Source: Lachnospiraceae bacterium
GTDB taxonomy: Bacteria > Bacillota > Clostridia > Lachnospirales > Lachnospiraceae
Direction: 5' to 3'
DNA: 33,799 nucleotides
Assembly (NCBI GenBank): GCA_021202335.1
Contig: JAJQDE010000013.1
Span: forward strand, 9,104 to 42,902
Both the position numbers and the translations under genes were made by a program. Of this stretch, positions 15,818 to 23,440 are shown piece by piece (position 1 is the first letter of the stretch; each line of letters opens with the position of its first letter). The notes beneath the pieces are model-generated. The model searched no databases. It was not told where the DNA came from and worked only from the letters and a program-made list of their open reading frames with translations.

Positions 15818-17034
15818 TAGATTTCCTTCTGCTCCTGCATTTTCATGGCGCGGACCTTGCATGAAAGTCCGAAAAGGTTGATAAAGCCTTCAGCATCGTG
15901 GTGGTCGTATAAATCGCCCGTCTTAAAGGAAGCGATGCTTTCGTTATAGAGAGAGTAAGGGCTTGTTTCGCCTGCCTTTATAATATTTCCCTTGTAAAGC
16001 TTAAACTTCACCTCGCCTGTTACGTACTCCTGCGTTTTTTCGATGAACGCCTGGATTGCCTCGCGCTTTGGAGTAAACCATTTGCCCTCGTATACCGTGT
16101 CGGCAAGCTTGTTGCCCATTTCCTTCTTTAATGTGTATGTATCGCGGTCAAGTATAAGCTCCTCAAGCTGCTGATGCGCTTCCATAAGAATTGTTCCGCC
16201 GGGGGTTTCGTAGACGCCGCGCGATTTCATGCCGACGACACGGTTCTCAACGATATCGACAATTCCTATGCCGTGCTTTCCGCCAAGCCTGTTTAATTCA
16301 CGGATAATGTCGGAAACCTTCATTGCCTTTCCGTTTACCGTCTTTGGAACGCCCTTCTCAAAGGTCATTGTCACATATTCGCCCTCCTCGGGAGCCTTTT
16401 CGGGAGTGGTGCCGAGAACGAGCAGATGGTCATAATTCGGCTCGTTTGCGGGATCCTCAAGATCAAGCCCCTCATGGCTGATGTGCCAAATGTTCCTGTC
16501 GCGGCTGTATGAGGAATCTGCCGAGAAGGGAAGATGGATGCCGTGCGCCTTGCAGTATTCGATTTCAGATTCGCGCGAATCCATTGTCCATTTGTCGTTT
16601 CTCCACGCAGCGATGATTTTAAGGTCGGGTGCAAGCGCCTTGATTCCAAGCTCAAAACGGATTTGGTCGTTGCCCTTTCCGGTAGCGCCGTGGCAGATTG
16701 CGGAAGCGCCTTCCTTCCTGGCGATTTCAACGAGCTTTTTGGCAATCAGGGGACGTGCCATCGAGGTGCCAAGGAGATATTTGTTTTCATAGATGGCGTT
16801 TGCCTGCACACAGGGAACTATATATTCGTCGCAAAATTCGTCCACGACGTTTTCGATGTAAAGCTTTTCGGCTCCGCAGGATTTTGCGCGTTCTTCAAGA
16901 CCGTCAAGCTCCTCCTCCTGTCCGCAGTCCACACAGACACAAATGACCTCATAGTCAAAGTTTTCCTTCAACCAGGGAATAATTGCAGTGGTGTCAAGAC
17001 CACCTGAATAAGCAAGTACAACTTTTTCTTTCAT
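15817..17034 (-). CDS. argG: Argininosuccinate synthase
   Basis: 405 residues, full length. It condenses citrulline and aspartate with ATP to form argininosuccinate. The N-terminal PP-loop [10 protein letters not shown] binds ATP. Other family motifs are [25 protein letters not shown], the [19 protein letters not shown] segment with substrate contacts, and [14 protein letters not shown] precedes ATG 17034. A promoter (TTGATT-17-TATAGT) and ARG-box-like sites lie upstream, shared with the divergent argJBD unit. argH does not follow; instead a DUF1294 gene overlaps its stop. Confidence 0.97.
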   Translation of the reverse strand: MKEKVVLAYSGGLDTTAIIPWLKENFDYEVICVCVDCGQEEELDGLEERAKSCGAEKLYIENVVDEFCDEYIVPCVQANAIYENKYLLGTSMARPLIAKKLVEIARKEGASAICHGATGKGNDQIRFELGIKALAPDLKIIAAWRNDKWTMDSRESEIEYCKAHGIHLPFSADSSYSRDRNIWHISHEGLDLEDPANEPNYDHLLVLGTTPEKAPEEGEYVTMTFEKGVPKTVNGKAMKVSDIIRELNRLGGKHGIGIVDIVENRVVGMKSRGVYETPGGTILMEAHQQLEELILDRDTYTLKKEMGNKLADTVYEGKWFTPKREAIQAFIEKTQEYVTGEVKFKLYKGNIIKAGETSPYSLYNESIASFKTGDLYDHHDAEGFINLFGLSCKVRAMKMQEQKEI

Positions 17035-17051
17035 AATCAGCGTTCTCCTTT

Positions 17052-17071
17052 TTGTGAAAAATTTATTTTTT
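17052..17071 (-). repeat. Leader module shared with intergenic repeat copy D
   Basis: Read on the minus strand, AAAAAATAAATTTTTCACAA is identical over 20 bases to the first hairpin region of repeat copy D (29624-29643). Here it forms the start of the argG 5' leader, directly before the ribosome binding site. The match suggests that repeat modules occur separately from the full element. AT-rich composition makes chance somewhat more likely than for the core. Confidence 0.5.
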
Positions 17072-17077
17072 ATACTA

Positions 17078-17106
17078 ACTATACATCATTGAACAGCATA
17101 AATCAA
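17078..17106 (-). promoter_or_regulatory. argG promoter
   Basis: On the minus strand TTGATT (17101-17106) and TATAGT (17078-17083) are 17 bases apart. This places the transcript start near 17071 and gives a short leader of about 37 bases. Confidence 0.6.
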
Positions 17107-17169
17107 GTGCAAAATTATACATTTAATATTGACAAAAATAAATAAAAGCGTAAAATAAAACGGTAGAAA

Positions 17170-17207
17170 ATGAATATTATGCAAGATTAAATGCATAAAA
17201 ATACATG
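17170..17207. promoter_or_regulatory. Tandem ARG boxes between divergent arginine units
   Basis: AATGCATAAAAATACATG (17190-17207) matches 14 of 18 positions of the AhrC/ArgR operator consensus as I know it (CATGAATAAAAATKCAAK). A second, weaker site, TGAATATTATGCA (17171-17183), lies just before it. Paired sites are the rule for hexameric ArgR. They sit between the argG and GNAT-argJBD promoters, so arginine-dependent repression of both is likely. Confidence 0.6.
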
Positions 17208-17233
17208 ACATGCATGCAGGGGCGAAAAAAAGG

Positions 17234-17262
17234 TTGTAATTTTAATAGGAATAAACTATCAT
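17234..17262 (+). promoter_or_regulatory. Promoter for the GNAT-argJBD unit
   Basis: TTGTAA (17234-17239) and TATCAT (17257-17262) are separated by 17 bases, downstream of the ARG boxes. The rest of the 304-base gap between argG and the GNAT gene is AT-rich and shows no gene. Confidence 0.5.
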
Positions 17263-17338
17263 ATAAAATAGATTTTTTTGATGAAAATTCGTGACAGCTC
17301 TTGTTTTGGCTGAGCGGGAATGGGGGATTAAATACCGT

Positions 17339-17782
17339 ATGATAAGAGCAATGACGATAGAGGACTACGAGCAGGTGCGCGCCCTGTGGATGCAGATAAA
17401 AGGCTTTGCCATCAGGAGCCTTGACGATTCACGTAAAGGAGTGGCGCGTTTTTTGGAGAGAAACCCGAGCACGAGCGTCGTGGCGGTGGAGGACGGGAAG
17501 ATTGTCGGAGCAATCCTCTGCGGACATGACGGCAGGCGCGGATGCCTTTATCATGTGTGCGTTGCGCCCGGCTACCGCAGACGCGGCATAGGCAAGGCGA
17601 TGGTGGTGTTCTGTATGGACGCGCTCAAAAGGGAGCATATCAATAAGGTAAGCCTTATTGCGTTTACGGTAAATGATATAGGCAACGCCTTTTGGCATAA
17701 TGTGGGCTGGATACAGCGCGAGGATTTGAATTATTACGACTTTGTGCTAAACAGGGAAAATATAGAAGCGTTTAACAGATAA
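17339..17782 (+). CDS. GNAT family N-acetyltransferase
   Basis: 147 residues from ATG 17339 (MIRAMTIEDYEQVRALWMQIKGFAIRSLDDS). The acetyl-CoA pyrophosphate loop is VAPGYRRRGIGKAM, preceded by the beta-strand CLYHVCV; the C-terminal NAFWHNVGWIQREDLNYYDF is typical of YpeA-like GNATs. GGGGG lies about 12 bases upstream, so ATG 17351 is a possible alternative start. It heads the argJ-argB-argD unit in the place where argC often stands, 36 bases before argJ. This position invites a role in making N-acetylglutamate, but the sequence does not show the substrate and other small-molecule acetylations are equally possible. Confidence 0.8.
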   Translation: MIRAMTIEDYEQVRALWMQIKGFAIRSLDDSRKGVARFLERNPSTSVVAVEDGKIVGAILCGHDGRRGCLYHVCVAPGYRRRGIGKAMVVFCMDALKREHINKVSLIAFTVNDIGNAFWHNVGWIQREDLNYYDFVLNRENIEAFNR

Positions 17783-17818
17783 CGCAATCGGATAAAATTT
17801 CGGAAATGGAGGAAAATC

Positions 17819-19042
17819 ATGAAACAGATAACAGGCGGAGTAACTGCGGCGAAGGGCTTTGAGGCGGCAGGCGCGGAGGCGGGCATTAAATATACGGGGA
17901 GAGCTGACATGGCGCTTGTATACAGCCGCGTGCCGTGCAGGGTGGCGGGAACCTTTACGACCAATGTGGTAAAGGCGGCGCCCGTGCTTTGGGATAAGGA
18001 CATTGTGGAGAACAGCCCGTATGCGCAGGCGGCTGTCGTGAACGCGGGTATTGCAAACGCATGCACCGGAAAGCAGGGCATGGATTACTGCCGGGAGGAA
18101 GCCAAAAAGGCGGCGGAGCTTTTGAAAATTCCGGAAACCGCAGTTCTGCTGGGTTCCACGGGGGTTATCGGAAAGCAGCTTCCCATGGACAGGATATGCG
18201 CGGGGATAGAAAAGCTTGCGGCGGCAAAGAGCGACACGCTTGAAGCGGGAACGGCCGCGTCCAAGGCGATTATGACGACTGACACGATAAATAAGGAAAT
18301 TGCAGTGACCTTTGAGCTTGACGGAAAAATCGTGACAGTGGGCGGCATGAGCAAGGGCTCGGGCATGATACATCCGAATATGTGTACCATGCTTGCCTAT
18401 ATCACAACCGACGCCGCTATCAGTAAGGAGCTTTTGCAGGAGGCGTTAAGCGCGAGCATAGTCGATACCTTTAACATGATTTCGGTGGACGGCGATACCT
18501 CGACAAACGATACCTGCCTGGCATTTGCAAACGGGCTTGCGGGCAACGCGGAAATTACCGAAAAGGGAGCGGCGTATGAGAAATTCCGTGAGGCGCTTAA
18601 TTTCGTGAACACATATCTTGCGAGGACGATGGCAGGCGACGGTGAGGGGGCTACCGCGCTTTTGGAAACGGTGGTTTACAATGCCGACACAAAGCAGAAT
18701 GCCCGCACGCTTGCAAAGTCGGTTGTGTGCTCAAGCCTTACCAAAGCGGCGATTTACGGGCATGACGCGAACTGGGGAAGGATTTTGTGTGCGCTCGGCT
18801 ACTCGGGAGTGGATTTTGACCCTGAAAAGGTCACGCTCTATTTTGAAAGCAGGGCGGGGAAAATTAAAATATATGAAAACGGTACGGAAACAGGTTACAG
18901 CGAGGATGAAGCGACAAGGATTTTGTCAGAGCCGGAGGTCACGGTGCTTGCGGACATGAAAATGGGAAGCGAAACCGCGACCGCGTGGGGCTGTGACCTG
19001 ACCTGTGATTACGTAAAAATCAATGCGGATTACCGTAGCTGA
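17819..19042 (+). CDS. argJ: Glutamate N-acetyltransferase / ornithine acetyltransferase
   Basis: 407 residues. ArgJ moves the acetyl group from N-acetylornithine to glutamate, closing the acetyl cycle; some forms also use acetyl-CoA. The precursor cuts itself before a Thr nucleophile. Here the site is MIHPNMC-TML, with Thr190 as the new N-terminus and Cys189 in the position that is usually Ala. Other motifs are GVTAAKGFEAAG, FTTNVVKAAPV, NAGIANACTG and the ISVDGDTSTNDT block; the protein ends at its usual C-terminus. GGAGG lies before ATG 17819. argB follows after repeat copy B. Confidence 0.96.
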   Translation: MKQITGGVTAAKGFEAAGAEAGIKYTGRADMALVYSRVPCRVAGTFTTNVVKAAPVLWDKDIVENSPYAQAAVVNAGIANACTGKQGMDYCREEAKKAAELLKIPETAVLLGSTGVIGKQLPMDRICAGIEKLAAAKSDTLEAGTAASKAIMTTDTINKEIAVTFELDGKIVTVGGMSKGSGMIHPNMCTMLAYITTDAAISKELLQEALSASIVDTFNMISVDGDTSTNDTCLAFANGLAGNAEITEKGAAYEKFREALNFVNTYLARTMAGDGEGATALLETVVYNADTKQNARTLAKSVVCSSLTKAAIYGHDANWGRILCALGYSGVDFDPEKVTLYFESRAGKIKIYENGTETGYSEDEATRILSEPEVTVLADMKMGSETATAWGCDLTCDYVKINADYRS

Positions 19043-19045
19043 CGG

Positions 19046-19131
19046 ATTAATTGGTGCCGCAGGCTTGTGACTGCACAAACATTGCTTTATGCGCGAAGAA
19101 CATCAGCGAACCAGGGTTCGCGGAAATGGAG
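19046..19131 (+). repeat. Intergenic modular repeat, copy B (between argJ and argB)
   Basis: This copy fills the 95-base argJ-argB gap. It shares CACAAACATTGCTTTATGCG (19074-19093) with copies A and C. TTGTG pairs with CACAA (19065-19069 with 19074-19078). In place of the AGCAGCGCAG arm it has its own hairpin, GCGAACC-AG-GGTTCGC (19106-19121). It ends in GGAG, the ribosome binding site of argB. The frame of argJ stays open after its stop through the whole copy and closes with a TGA that overlaps the argB start (ATGA). Confidence 0.75.
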
Positions 19132-19137
19132 AAAATT

Positions 19138-20043
19138 ATGAACGAACAGGATATGGGTAAGGTGCTCTCAAAGGCGGAGGTGCTTATCGAGGCGCTGCCA
19201 TACATACAGAAATTCAACAGAAAGTATATTGTCGTGAAATACGGCGGAAGCGCCATGAGCAACGAGGAGCTGCAAAAGAATGTCATTAAAGACGTGACGC
19301 TTCTTAAGCTGGTCGGCTTTAAGCCGATTATCGTGCATGGCGGCGGTAAGGAAATAAGCCGCTGGGTAGAAAAGACCGGCAAGGAGGCAAAATTCGTGAA
19401 CGGGCTGCGCGTGACGGACGCGGAAACCATGGAGATTGCGGAGATGGTTTTAAACAAGGTAAACAAGAGCCTTGTGACTATGGTTCAGGAGCTTGGCGTG
19501 AAGGCGGTAGGCATCAGCGGCAAGGACGGCGGGCTTTTGAAGGTGGAAAAAAAGTACGCGGACGGTCAGGATATAGGCTTTGTGGGGGATATCAGGGAGG
19601 TAAACCCTAAGGTGCTGTTTGATTTGATTGAAAAGGATTTTCTCCCGATTGTAGCGCCGATAGGGCTTGACGACGACTTCCGGACCTACAATATTAATGC
19701 CGATGACGCGGCGTGCGCTATCGCGAAGGCTGTGGGAGCTGAAAAGCTTGCATTCCTGACGGAGATAGAGGGGCTTTACAAGGATATCAACGATAAGGCT
19801 TCGTTTATCTCAAGGATTTCAGCCTCTCAGGCAGACCGGCTGATAGAGGAGGGATTTATCGGCGGCGGAATGCTTCCAAAGCTTAACAACTGCACCAGCG
19901 CGATTAAAAACGGCGTAAACCGCGTGCATATTTTGGACGGAAGGATTCCCCACTGCCTGCTTTTGGAGATATTCACGAGAAAGGGTATCGGAACGGCAAT
20001 CGTAAAGGAAGGGGATTTGGAGAATATGGATCGGGACGAATAA
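19138..20043 (+). CDS. argB: Acetylglutamate kinase
   Basis: 301 residues, normal length. It phosphorylates N-acetylglutamate, the second step of arginine synthesis. The amino-acid-kinase fold shows VVKYGGSAM near the N-terminus, [11 protein letters not shown], the [20 protein letters not shown] substrate segment, [24 protein letters not shown] and a final [26 protein letters not shown]. The reading frame extends upstream to 19051, but that part lies in repeat copy B. ATG 19138 has GGAG six bases upstream and the expected N-terminal length. argD starts 28 bases downstream. Confidence 0.97.
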   Translation: MNEQDMGKVLSKAEVLIEALPYIQKFNRKYIVVKYGGSAMSNEELQKNVIKDVTLLKLVGFKPIIVHGGGKEISRWVEKTGKEAKFVNGLRVTDAETMEIAEMVLNKVNKSLVTMVQELGVKAVGISGKDGGLLKVEKKYADGQDIGFVGDIREVNPKVLFDLIEKDFLPIVAPIGLDDDFRTYNINADDAACAIAKAVGAEKLAFLTEIEGLYKDINDKASFISRISASQADRLIEEGFIGGGMLPKLNNCTSAIKNGVNRVHILDGRIPHCLLLEIFTRKGIGTAIVKEGDLENMDRDE

Positions 20044-20070
20044 GGTCCGGCAGAAGCGGAGGTATAAGGA

Positions 20071-21255
20071 ATGAACATGAAGGAATATATTGACGAGGCG
20101 GAAAGCGCGCTGCTCCATACATACAATCGCTATCAGATCGTGTGGGACAGGGGCGACGGCATGTATATGTACGATATTGAGGGCAAAAAATATCTTGATT
20201 TCGTGGCGGGCATTGCGGTGTTTGCGCTCGGTTATAATAATAAGGCATATAACGATGCGCTCAAGGCGCAGATTGACAAGGTAATCCACACGTCGAATTA
20301 CTATTATAACATTCCGGCGATAGAGGCGGCAAAAAAGCTGAAGAGCATTTCGGGAATGGACAGGGTTTTCTTTACGAACAGCGGTGCGGAGGCAATTGAG
20401 GGCGCGCTTAAGGCGGCAAGAAAATATGCCTTTTTAAGGGACGGACACACGGATCATGAAATCATCGCGATGAACCGGTCGTTCCACGGAAGGACGATGG
20501 GAGCGCTGTCCGTGACGGGAAACGCGCATTACAGGGAGGCGTTTGAGCCGCTCATCGGGAATATCAGATTTGCCGATTTTAATGATTTTGAGAGCGTTAA
20601 AGAGCAGGTGACGGACAAGACCTGCGCCATCATTTTTGAAACGGTTCAGGGAGAGGGCGGTATTTATCCCGCTACGGAGGAGTTCCTCAAAAATGTCAGG
20701 TCGCTTTGCGATGAAAAGGACATTCTGCTCATACTGGACGAGATACAGTGCGGCATGGGAAGAACCGGTTATATGTATGCATGGCAGAAATACGGGATAA
20801 AGCCGGATATCATGGCGAGCGCCAAGGCTATCGGCTGCGGAGTTCCCGTGGGAGCCTTTATGATGACTGAGCGTGTGGCGGGACGGTCGCTTACAAGCGG
20901 CGACCACGGCACGACCTATGGCGGCAATCCGCTTGCGTGCGCGGCAATTTCAAAGGTGATTGACCTGTTTGAGGAGCTTGACGTGTTAAACAATGTCAGG
21001 GAAACCGGAGCGTATATGTATAAGCGGCTTGAGGAGCTTGCCGCAAGGCATGACTGCATCACGGCTCACAGGGGCGCAGGGCTGATGCAGGGGCTGGAGT
21101 GCTCCGTGCCGGTCGGAGAAATCATCAATAGGGCAGTCGAAAGAGGCCTGCTGCTCATCAATGCGGGCACAAGCATTATCCGTTTTATTCCGCCTCTGAT
21201 TGCCTCAAAGCAGGATGTGGATAATATGGTAAAGATACTGGACGACTGCTTTTAA
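20071..21255 (+). CDS. argD: Acetylornithine aminotransferase
   Basis: 394 residues. This PLP enzyme converts N-acetylglutamate semialdehyde to N-acetylornithine with glutamate. Landmarks are FTNSGAEAIEGALKAARK for PLP phosphate, the FHGRTMGALS loop, FETVQGEGGIYPA, LILDEIQCGMGRTG and the Schiff-base Lys252 in ASAKAIGCGVPVG, then HGTTYGGNPLACA. GGAGG precedes ATG 20071; a second ATG at 20077 could also serve. It is the last arginine gene of the cluster. argC, argF and argH are not in the window. The gap after it is occupied by repeat copy C. Confidence 0.95.
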   Translation: MNMKEYIDEAESALLHTYNRYQIVWDRGDGMYMYDIEGKKYLDFVAGIAVFALGYNNKAYNDALKAQIDKVIHTSNYYYNIPAIEAAKKLKSISGMDRVFFTNSGAEAIEGALKAARKYAFLRDGHTDHEIIAMNRSFHGRTMGALSVTGNAHYREAFEPLIGNIRFADFNDFESVKEQVTDKTCAIIFETVQGEGGIYPATEEFLKNVRSLCDEKDILLILDEIQCGMGRTGYMYAWQKYGIKPDIMASAKAIGCGVPVGAFMMTERVAGRSLTSGDHGTTYGGNPLACAAISKVIDLFEELDVLNNVRETGAYMYKRLEELAARHDCITAHRGAGLMQGLECSVPVGEIINRAVERGLLLINAGTSIIRFIPPLIASKQDVDNMVKILDDCF

Positions 21256-21265
21256 GGGCTTTCAA

Positions 21266-21356
21266 CAGAACCAACTTTGTTGGTTCTGCAAGTTTGTGTC
21301 TGCGCGCTGCTTGCACAAACATTGCTTTATGCGCAAAGAGCAGCGCAGAAACGAGG
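21266..21356 (+). repeat. Intergenic modular repeat, copy C (between argD and the binding-protein gene)
   Basis: The copy opens with the perfect hairpin CAGAACCAA-CTTTG-TTGGTTCTG (21266-21288), also present in copy D. It continues with GTTTGTG (21292-21298) able to pair with CACAAAC (21314-21320), and with CTGCGCGCTGCT able to pair with AGCAGCGCAG (21339-21348). It shares 66 of 70 bases with copy A. It ends in GAGG, the ribosome binding site of the next gene. The argD frame reopens after its stop and runs to a TGA overlapping the next ATG. Confidence 0.88.
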
Positions 21357-21362
21357 CAACGG

Positions 21363-22787
21363 ATGAAACACGGCAGAATAAAACAAAGAATGTTTCTTGT
21401 GGCGGCAATCCTTCTCGTGACGGCGGCGGGTCTTGCGGCGGCGATGCTCATGAACGATGCGCCGGCGGCTCAGACGGGGCTGTCGAAAAAGGAAACCCTG
21501 CATCTGTGGTACACGGACGGCGCGCTCACCGACTATCTGAGCAGCAAGGCGCTTGAATTTTATAATGAAAAGGATATCCGGGTCGTGCCGGAGCTTGTTT
21601 CCGGGCTGGAATATCTTGAAGCCGTAAACAGCGCGAGCCTCAATGGTGAGCAAAACGCTCCTGATGTGTATGTCGTGACCAATGATTCGCTGGAAAAGGC
21701 ATATCTGTCAGGTCTTGCGGCGGAGCTTGATGAAACCGCGGCGGAGGATATGCTTTCGTCTTACAGTCAGGCGGCAAAAAATGCCGTGACCTATAATGGC
21801 AGATATGTGGGCTGGCCGTTTTATTTTGAAACGGCTGCGCTGTTATACAATAAGACCTATTTGGAGCAGATTGCGCAGGAGGCAAACGAGGCTTTGGAGG
21901 ACGCCGCGGCAGATGCGGCCGTTTCCGCGGAGGCTTTGGTGCCGGAGTCCATCGCGGATATACTGAATTTTGCGGATATGTATTCTGCTCCTGAAAACGT
22001 AGAGTATTTTTTCCGTTGGGACGTGTCGGATATTTTTTATAATTACTTTTTTGTCGGCAATTATATTTCTGTCGGCGGCGACGCGGGCGATGATAAAAAT
22101 AATATTGATATTTACAACACGGAATCAGTATCGACGCTTAAGGTTTATCAGGAGCTTAACCAGTTTTTCTCGATTGACACGAAGGAAACAAACTATGACA
22201 CTATCATGCAGGAGTTTCTTGAGGGAAAGACCATCTATACCATCGCTACGAGCGATTGCATAAGCAAGCTTGATGAAGCCGCCAAAAACGGAGAATTTGA
22301 TTATGAATACGGTATTGCAAGACTTCCGGACATTAATTCTGAGCTTAGCACAAGGGGAATGTCGGTGACGAACGCGCTTGTCGTGAACGGATACTCGGCG
22401 CACAAAACGTCGGCGCTGTCTTTGACTAAGTTCCTTGCAGATGCTTCCCCGGACAACCTGTATGAAATGACGGGAAAGATTTCAGCGGCGGAGAAGGAGT
22501 CATATGACAATGCCCATGTGGAGGGCTTTGTGCAGAATTATGCGGACACCGTTCCTATCCCAAAGCTGCTTGAGGCAAGCAATTTTTGGGTGGAGCTTGA
22601 AACATGCTTTGCAAGAGTCTGGTCGGGTGAGGACGCAAACGCGCAGCTCAAGAGCCTTTCCGAACAGATTAAAACGCAGCTCAGCGGTGTGAGCATGACG
22701 GAGGAGGCGCTTGAGGATCCTCAGGTGGAGCTTCTTCCAGCGGTGGAGTATGAGGATGCGCCGGATGCGGAGGAAGCCCGGGAATAA
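21363..22787 (+). CDS. Extracellular solute-binding protein, family 1-like, membrane anchored
   Basis: 474 residues. A basic start (MKHGRIKQR) and one hydrophobic helix (about 10-28) lead into a MalE-like fold: LHLWYTDGALTDYLSSKALEFYNEKDIRVVPELV, DVYVVTNDSLEKAYLSGLAAELD, and VGWPFYFETAALLYNKTYL, a typical hinge segment. There is no lipobox Cys, so the helix is probably an uncleaved anchor or an ordinary signal peptide. An Ala/Glu-rich insert (EANEALEDAAADAAVSAEAL) and an acidic tail are unusual. No ABC permease or ATPase genes are adjacent. ATG 21363 with GAGG upstream is chosen over extension through repeat copy C. The ligand is unknown, perhaps a sugar. Confidence 0.75.
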   Translation: MKHGRIKQRMFLVAAILLVTAAGLAAAMLMNDAPAAQTGLSKKETLHLWYTDGALTDYLSSKALEFYNEKDIRVVPELVSGLEYLEAVNSASLNGEQNAPDVYVVTNDSLEKAYLSGLAAELDETAAEDMLSSYSQAAKNAVTYNGRYVGWPFYFETAALLYNKTYLEQIAQEANEALEDAAADAAVSAEALVPESIADILNFADMYSAPENVEYFFRWDVSDIFYNYFFVGNYISVGGDAGDDKNNIDIYNTESVSTLKVYQELNQFFSIDTKETNYDTIMQEFLEGKTIYTIATSDCISKLDEAAKNGEFDYEYGIARLPDINSELSTRGMSVTNALVVNGYSAHKTSALSLTKFLADASPDNLYEMTGKISAAEKESYDNAHVEGFVQNYADTVPIPKLLEASNFWVELETCFARVWSGEDANAQLKSLSEQIKTQLSGVSMTEEALEDPQVELLPAVEYEDAPDAEEARE

Positions 22788-22799
22788 AAAAACAAAAAT

Positions 22800-22864
22800 A
22801 ATCCAATCATAATAGTATTATTCCAAATGGAAAGGCAGGATTACGAATTATGATTGGATTTTTT
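22800..22864 (+). terminator. Terminator hairpin that contains the start codon of the next gene
   Basis: AATCCAATCATAAT (22800-22813) and ATTATGATTGGATT (22847-22860) are a perfect 14-bp inverted repeat, followed by a run of six T (22859-22864). The right arm contains the ATG (22850) and first codons of the DMT-type gene; the 33-base loop contains its ribosome binding region. It can terminate transcription after the binding-protein gene and, when formed, masks the next start. Confidence 0.7.
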
Positions 22865-23281
22865 ATTGCACTTATTTCCGGGGCGCTCATGAGCGTACAG
22901 GGGGTTTTTAACACGAAGGTCACGGAAAGCTCCGGTCTTTGGGCGGCGAATGTGTTTGTGCAGTTTACGGCGTTTTTGCTCTGTCTGCTTGAGTGGCTTT
23001 GCTTTGACCGTACATCGTTTAAGGACGTGGTGGCAGTCGAGCCGAAATATTTTCTGCTGGGCGGTGTGATGGGAGCCTTCATTAAGCTTACGGTAATCAA
23101 AAGCATGGACGCGCTGGGACCTGCAAGGGCGGTCATGCTGATTGTCATTTCACAGCTCATCGTTGCGTATCTGATAGAGCTTTTCGGGCTTTTCGGGGTG
23201 GAGAAGCAGCCCTTTAGCTGGAGAAAGGTGATTGGCGCGCTGACGGCGATAGCGGGATTTATCATTTTTAAGTTTAAATAA
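22850..23281 (+). CDS. DMT superfamily (DUF606/YdcZ-type) membrane protein
   Basis: 143 residues with about five hydrophobic segments. The N-terminal GFFIALISGALMSVQGVFNTKVTESSGLWAANVFVQFTAFLLCL and the GGVMGAFIKLTVIKSMDALGPARAVMLIVISQLIVAYLIELFG core match the short YdcZ/DUF606 transporters, which dimerise. The substrate is unknown. The start lies within the preceding terminator hairpin, so expression probably depends on readthrough or on unfolding. No other transport gene is beside it except the orphan binding protein upstream, from which it is separated by this hairpin. Confidence 0.85.
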   Translation: MIGFFIALISGALMSVQGVFNTKVTESSGLWAANVFVQFTAFLLCLLEWLCFDRTSFKDVVAVEPKYFLLGGVMGAFIKLTVIKSMDALGPARAVMLIVISQLIVAYLIELFGLFGVEKQPFSWRKVIGALTAIAGFIIFKFK

Positions 23282-23310
23282 ATTTGCACGCGAAATGTCA
23301 AAAATAGCAC

Positions 23311-23372
23311 TTGTATTGACCTTTGAAATGGCATAGAATAATCATGATGAGCGTTGCTTTTTTGGCGCTCAT
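23311..23372 (+). promoter_or_regulatory. Promoter and leader hairpin of the comEA operon
   Basis: TTGTAT (23311-23316) and TAGAAT (23334-23339) have a 17-base spacer; an overlapping TTGACC-17-TAATCA is also possible. Immediately after, ATGAGCG (23347-23353) pairs with CGCTCAT (23366-23372) around a T-rich loop. A weaker hairpin, CTTTATCG with CGGTAAAG (23401-23421), precedes the GGAG. This region would start the long comEA-holA transcript. Confidence 0.45.
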
Positions 23373-23440
23373 GGTTTGAAGCTGATATGCATAGAGGGGG
23401 CTTTATCGCAAATACGGTAAAGGAGCTATGGATATAGGTT

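Noticed and set aside
19051-19137. N-terminal extension of ArgB, and similar extensions of RidA (from 11853) and the binding protein (from 21294)
   Set aside because: All three lie inside the intergenic repeat and have no family counterpart. Good ribosome binding sites at 19128, 11910 and 21353 point to the later ATGs.
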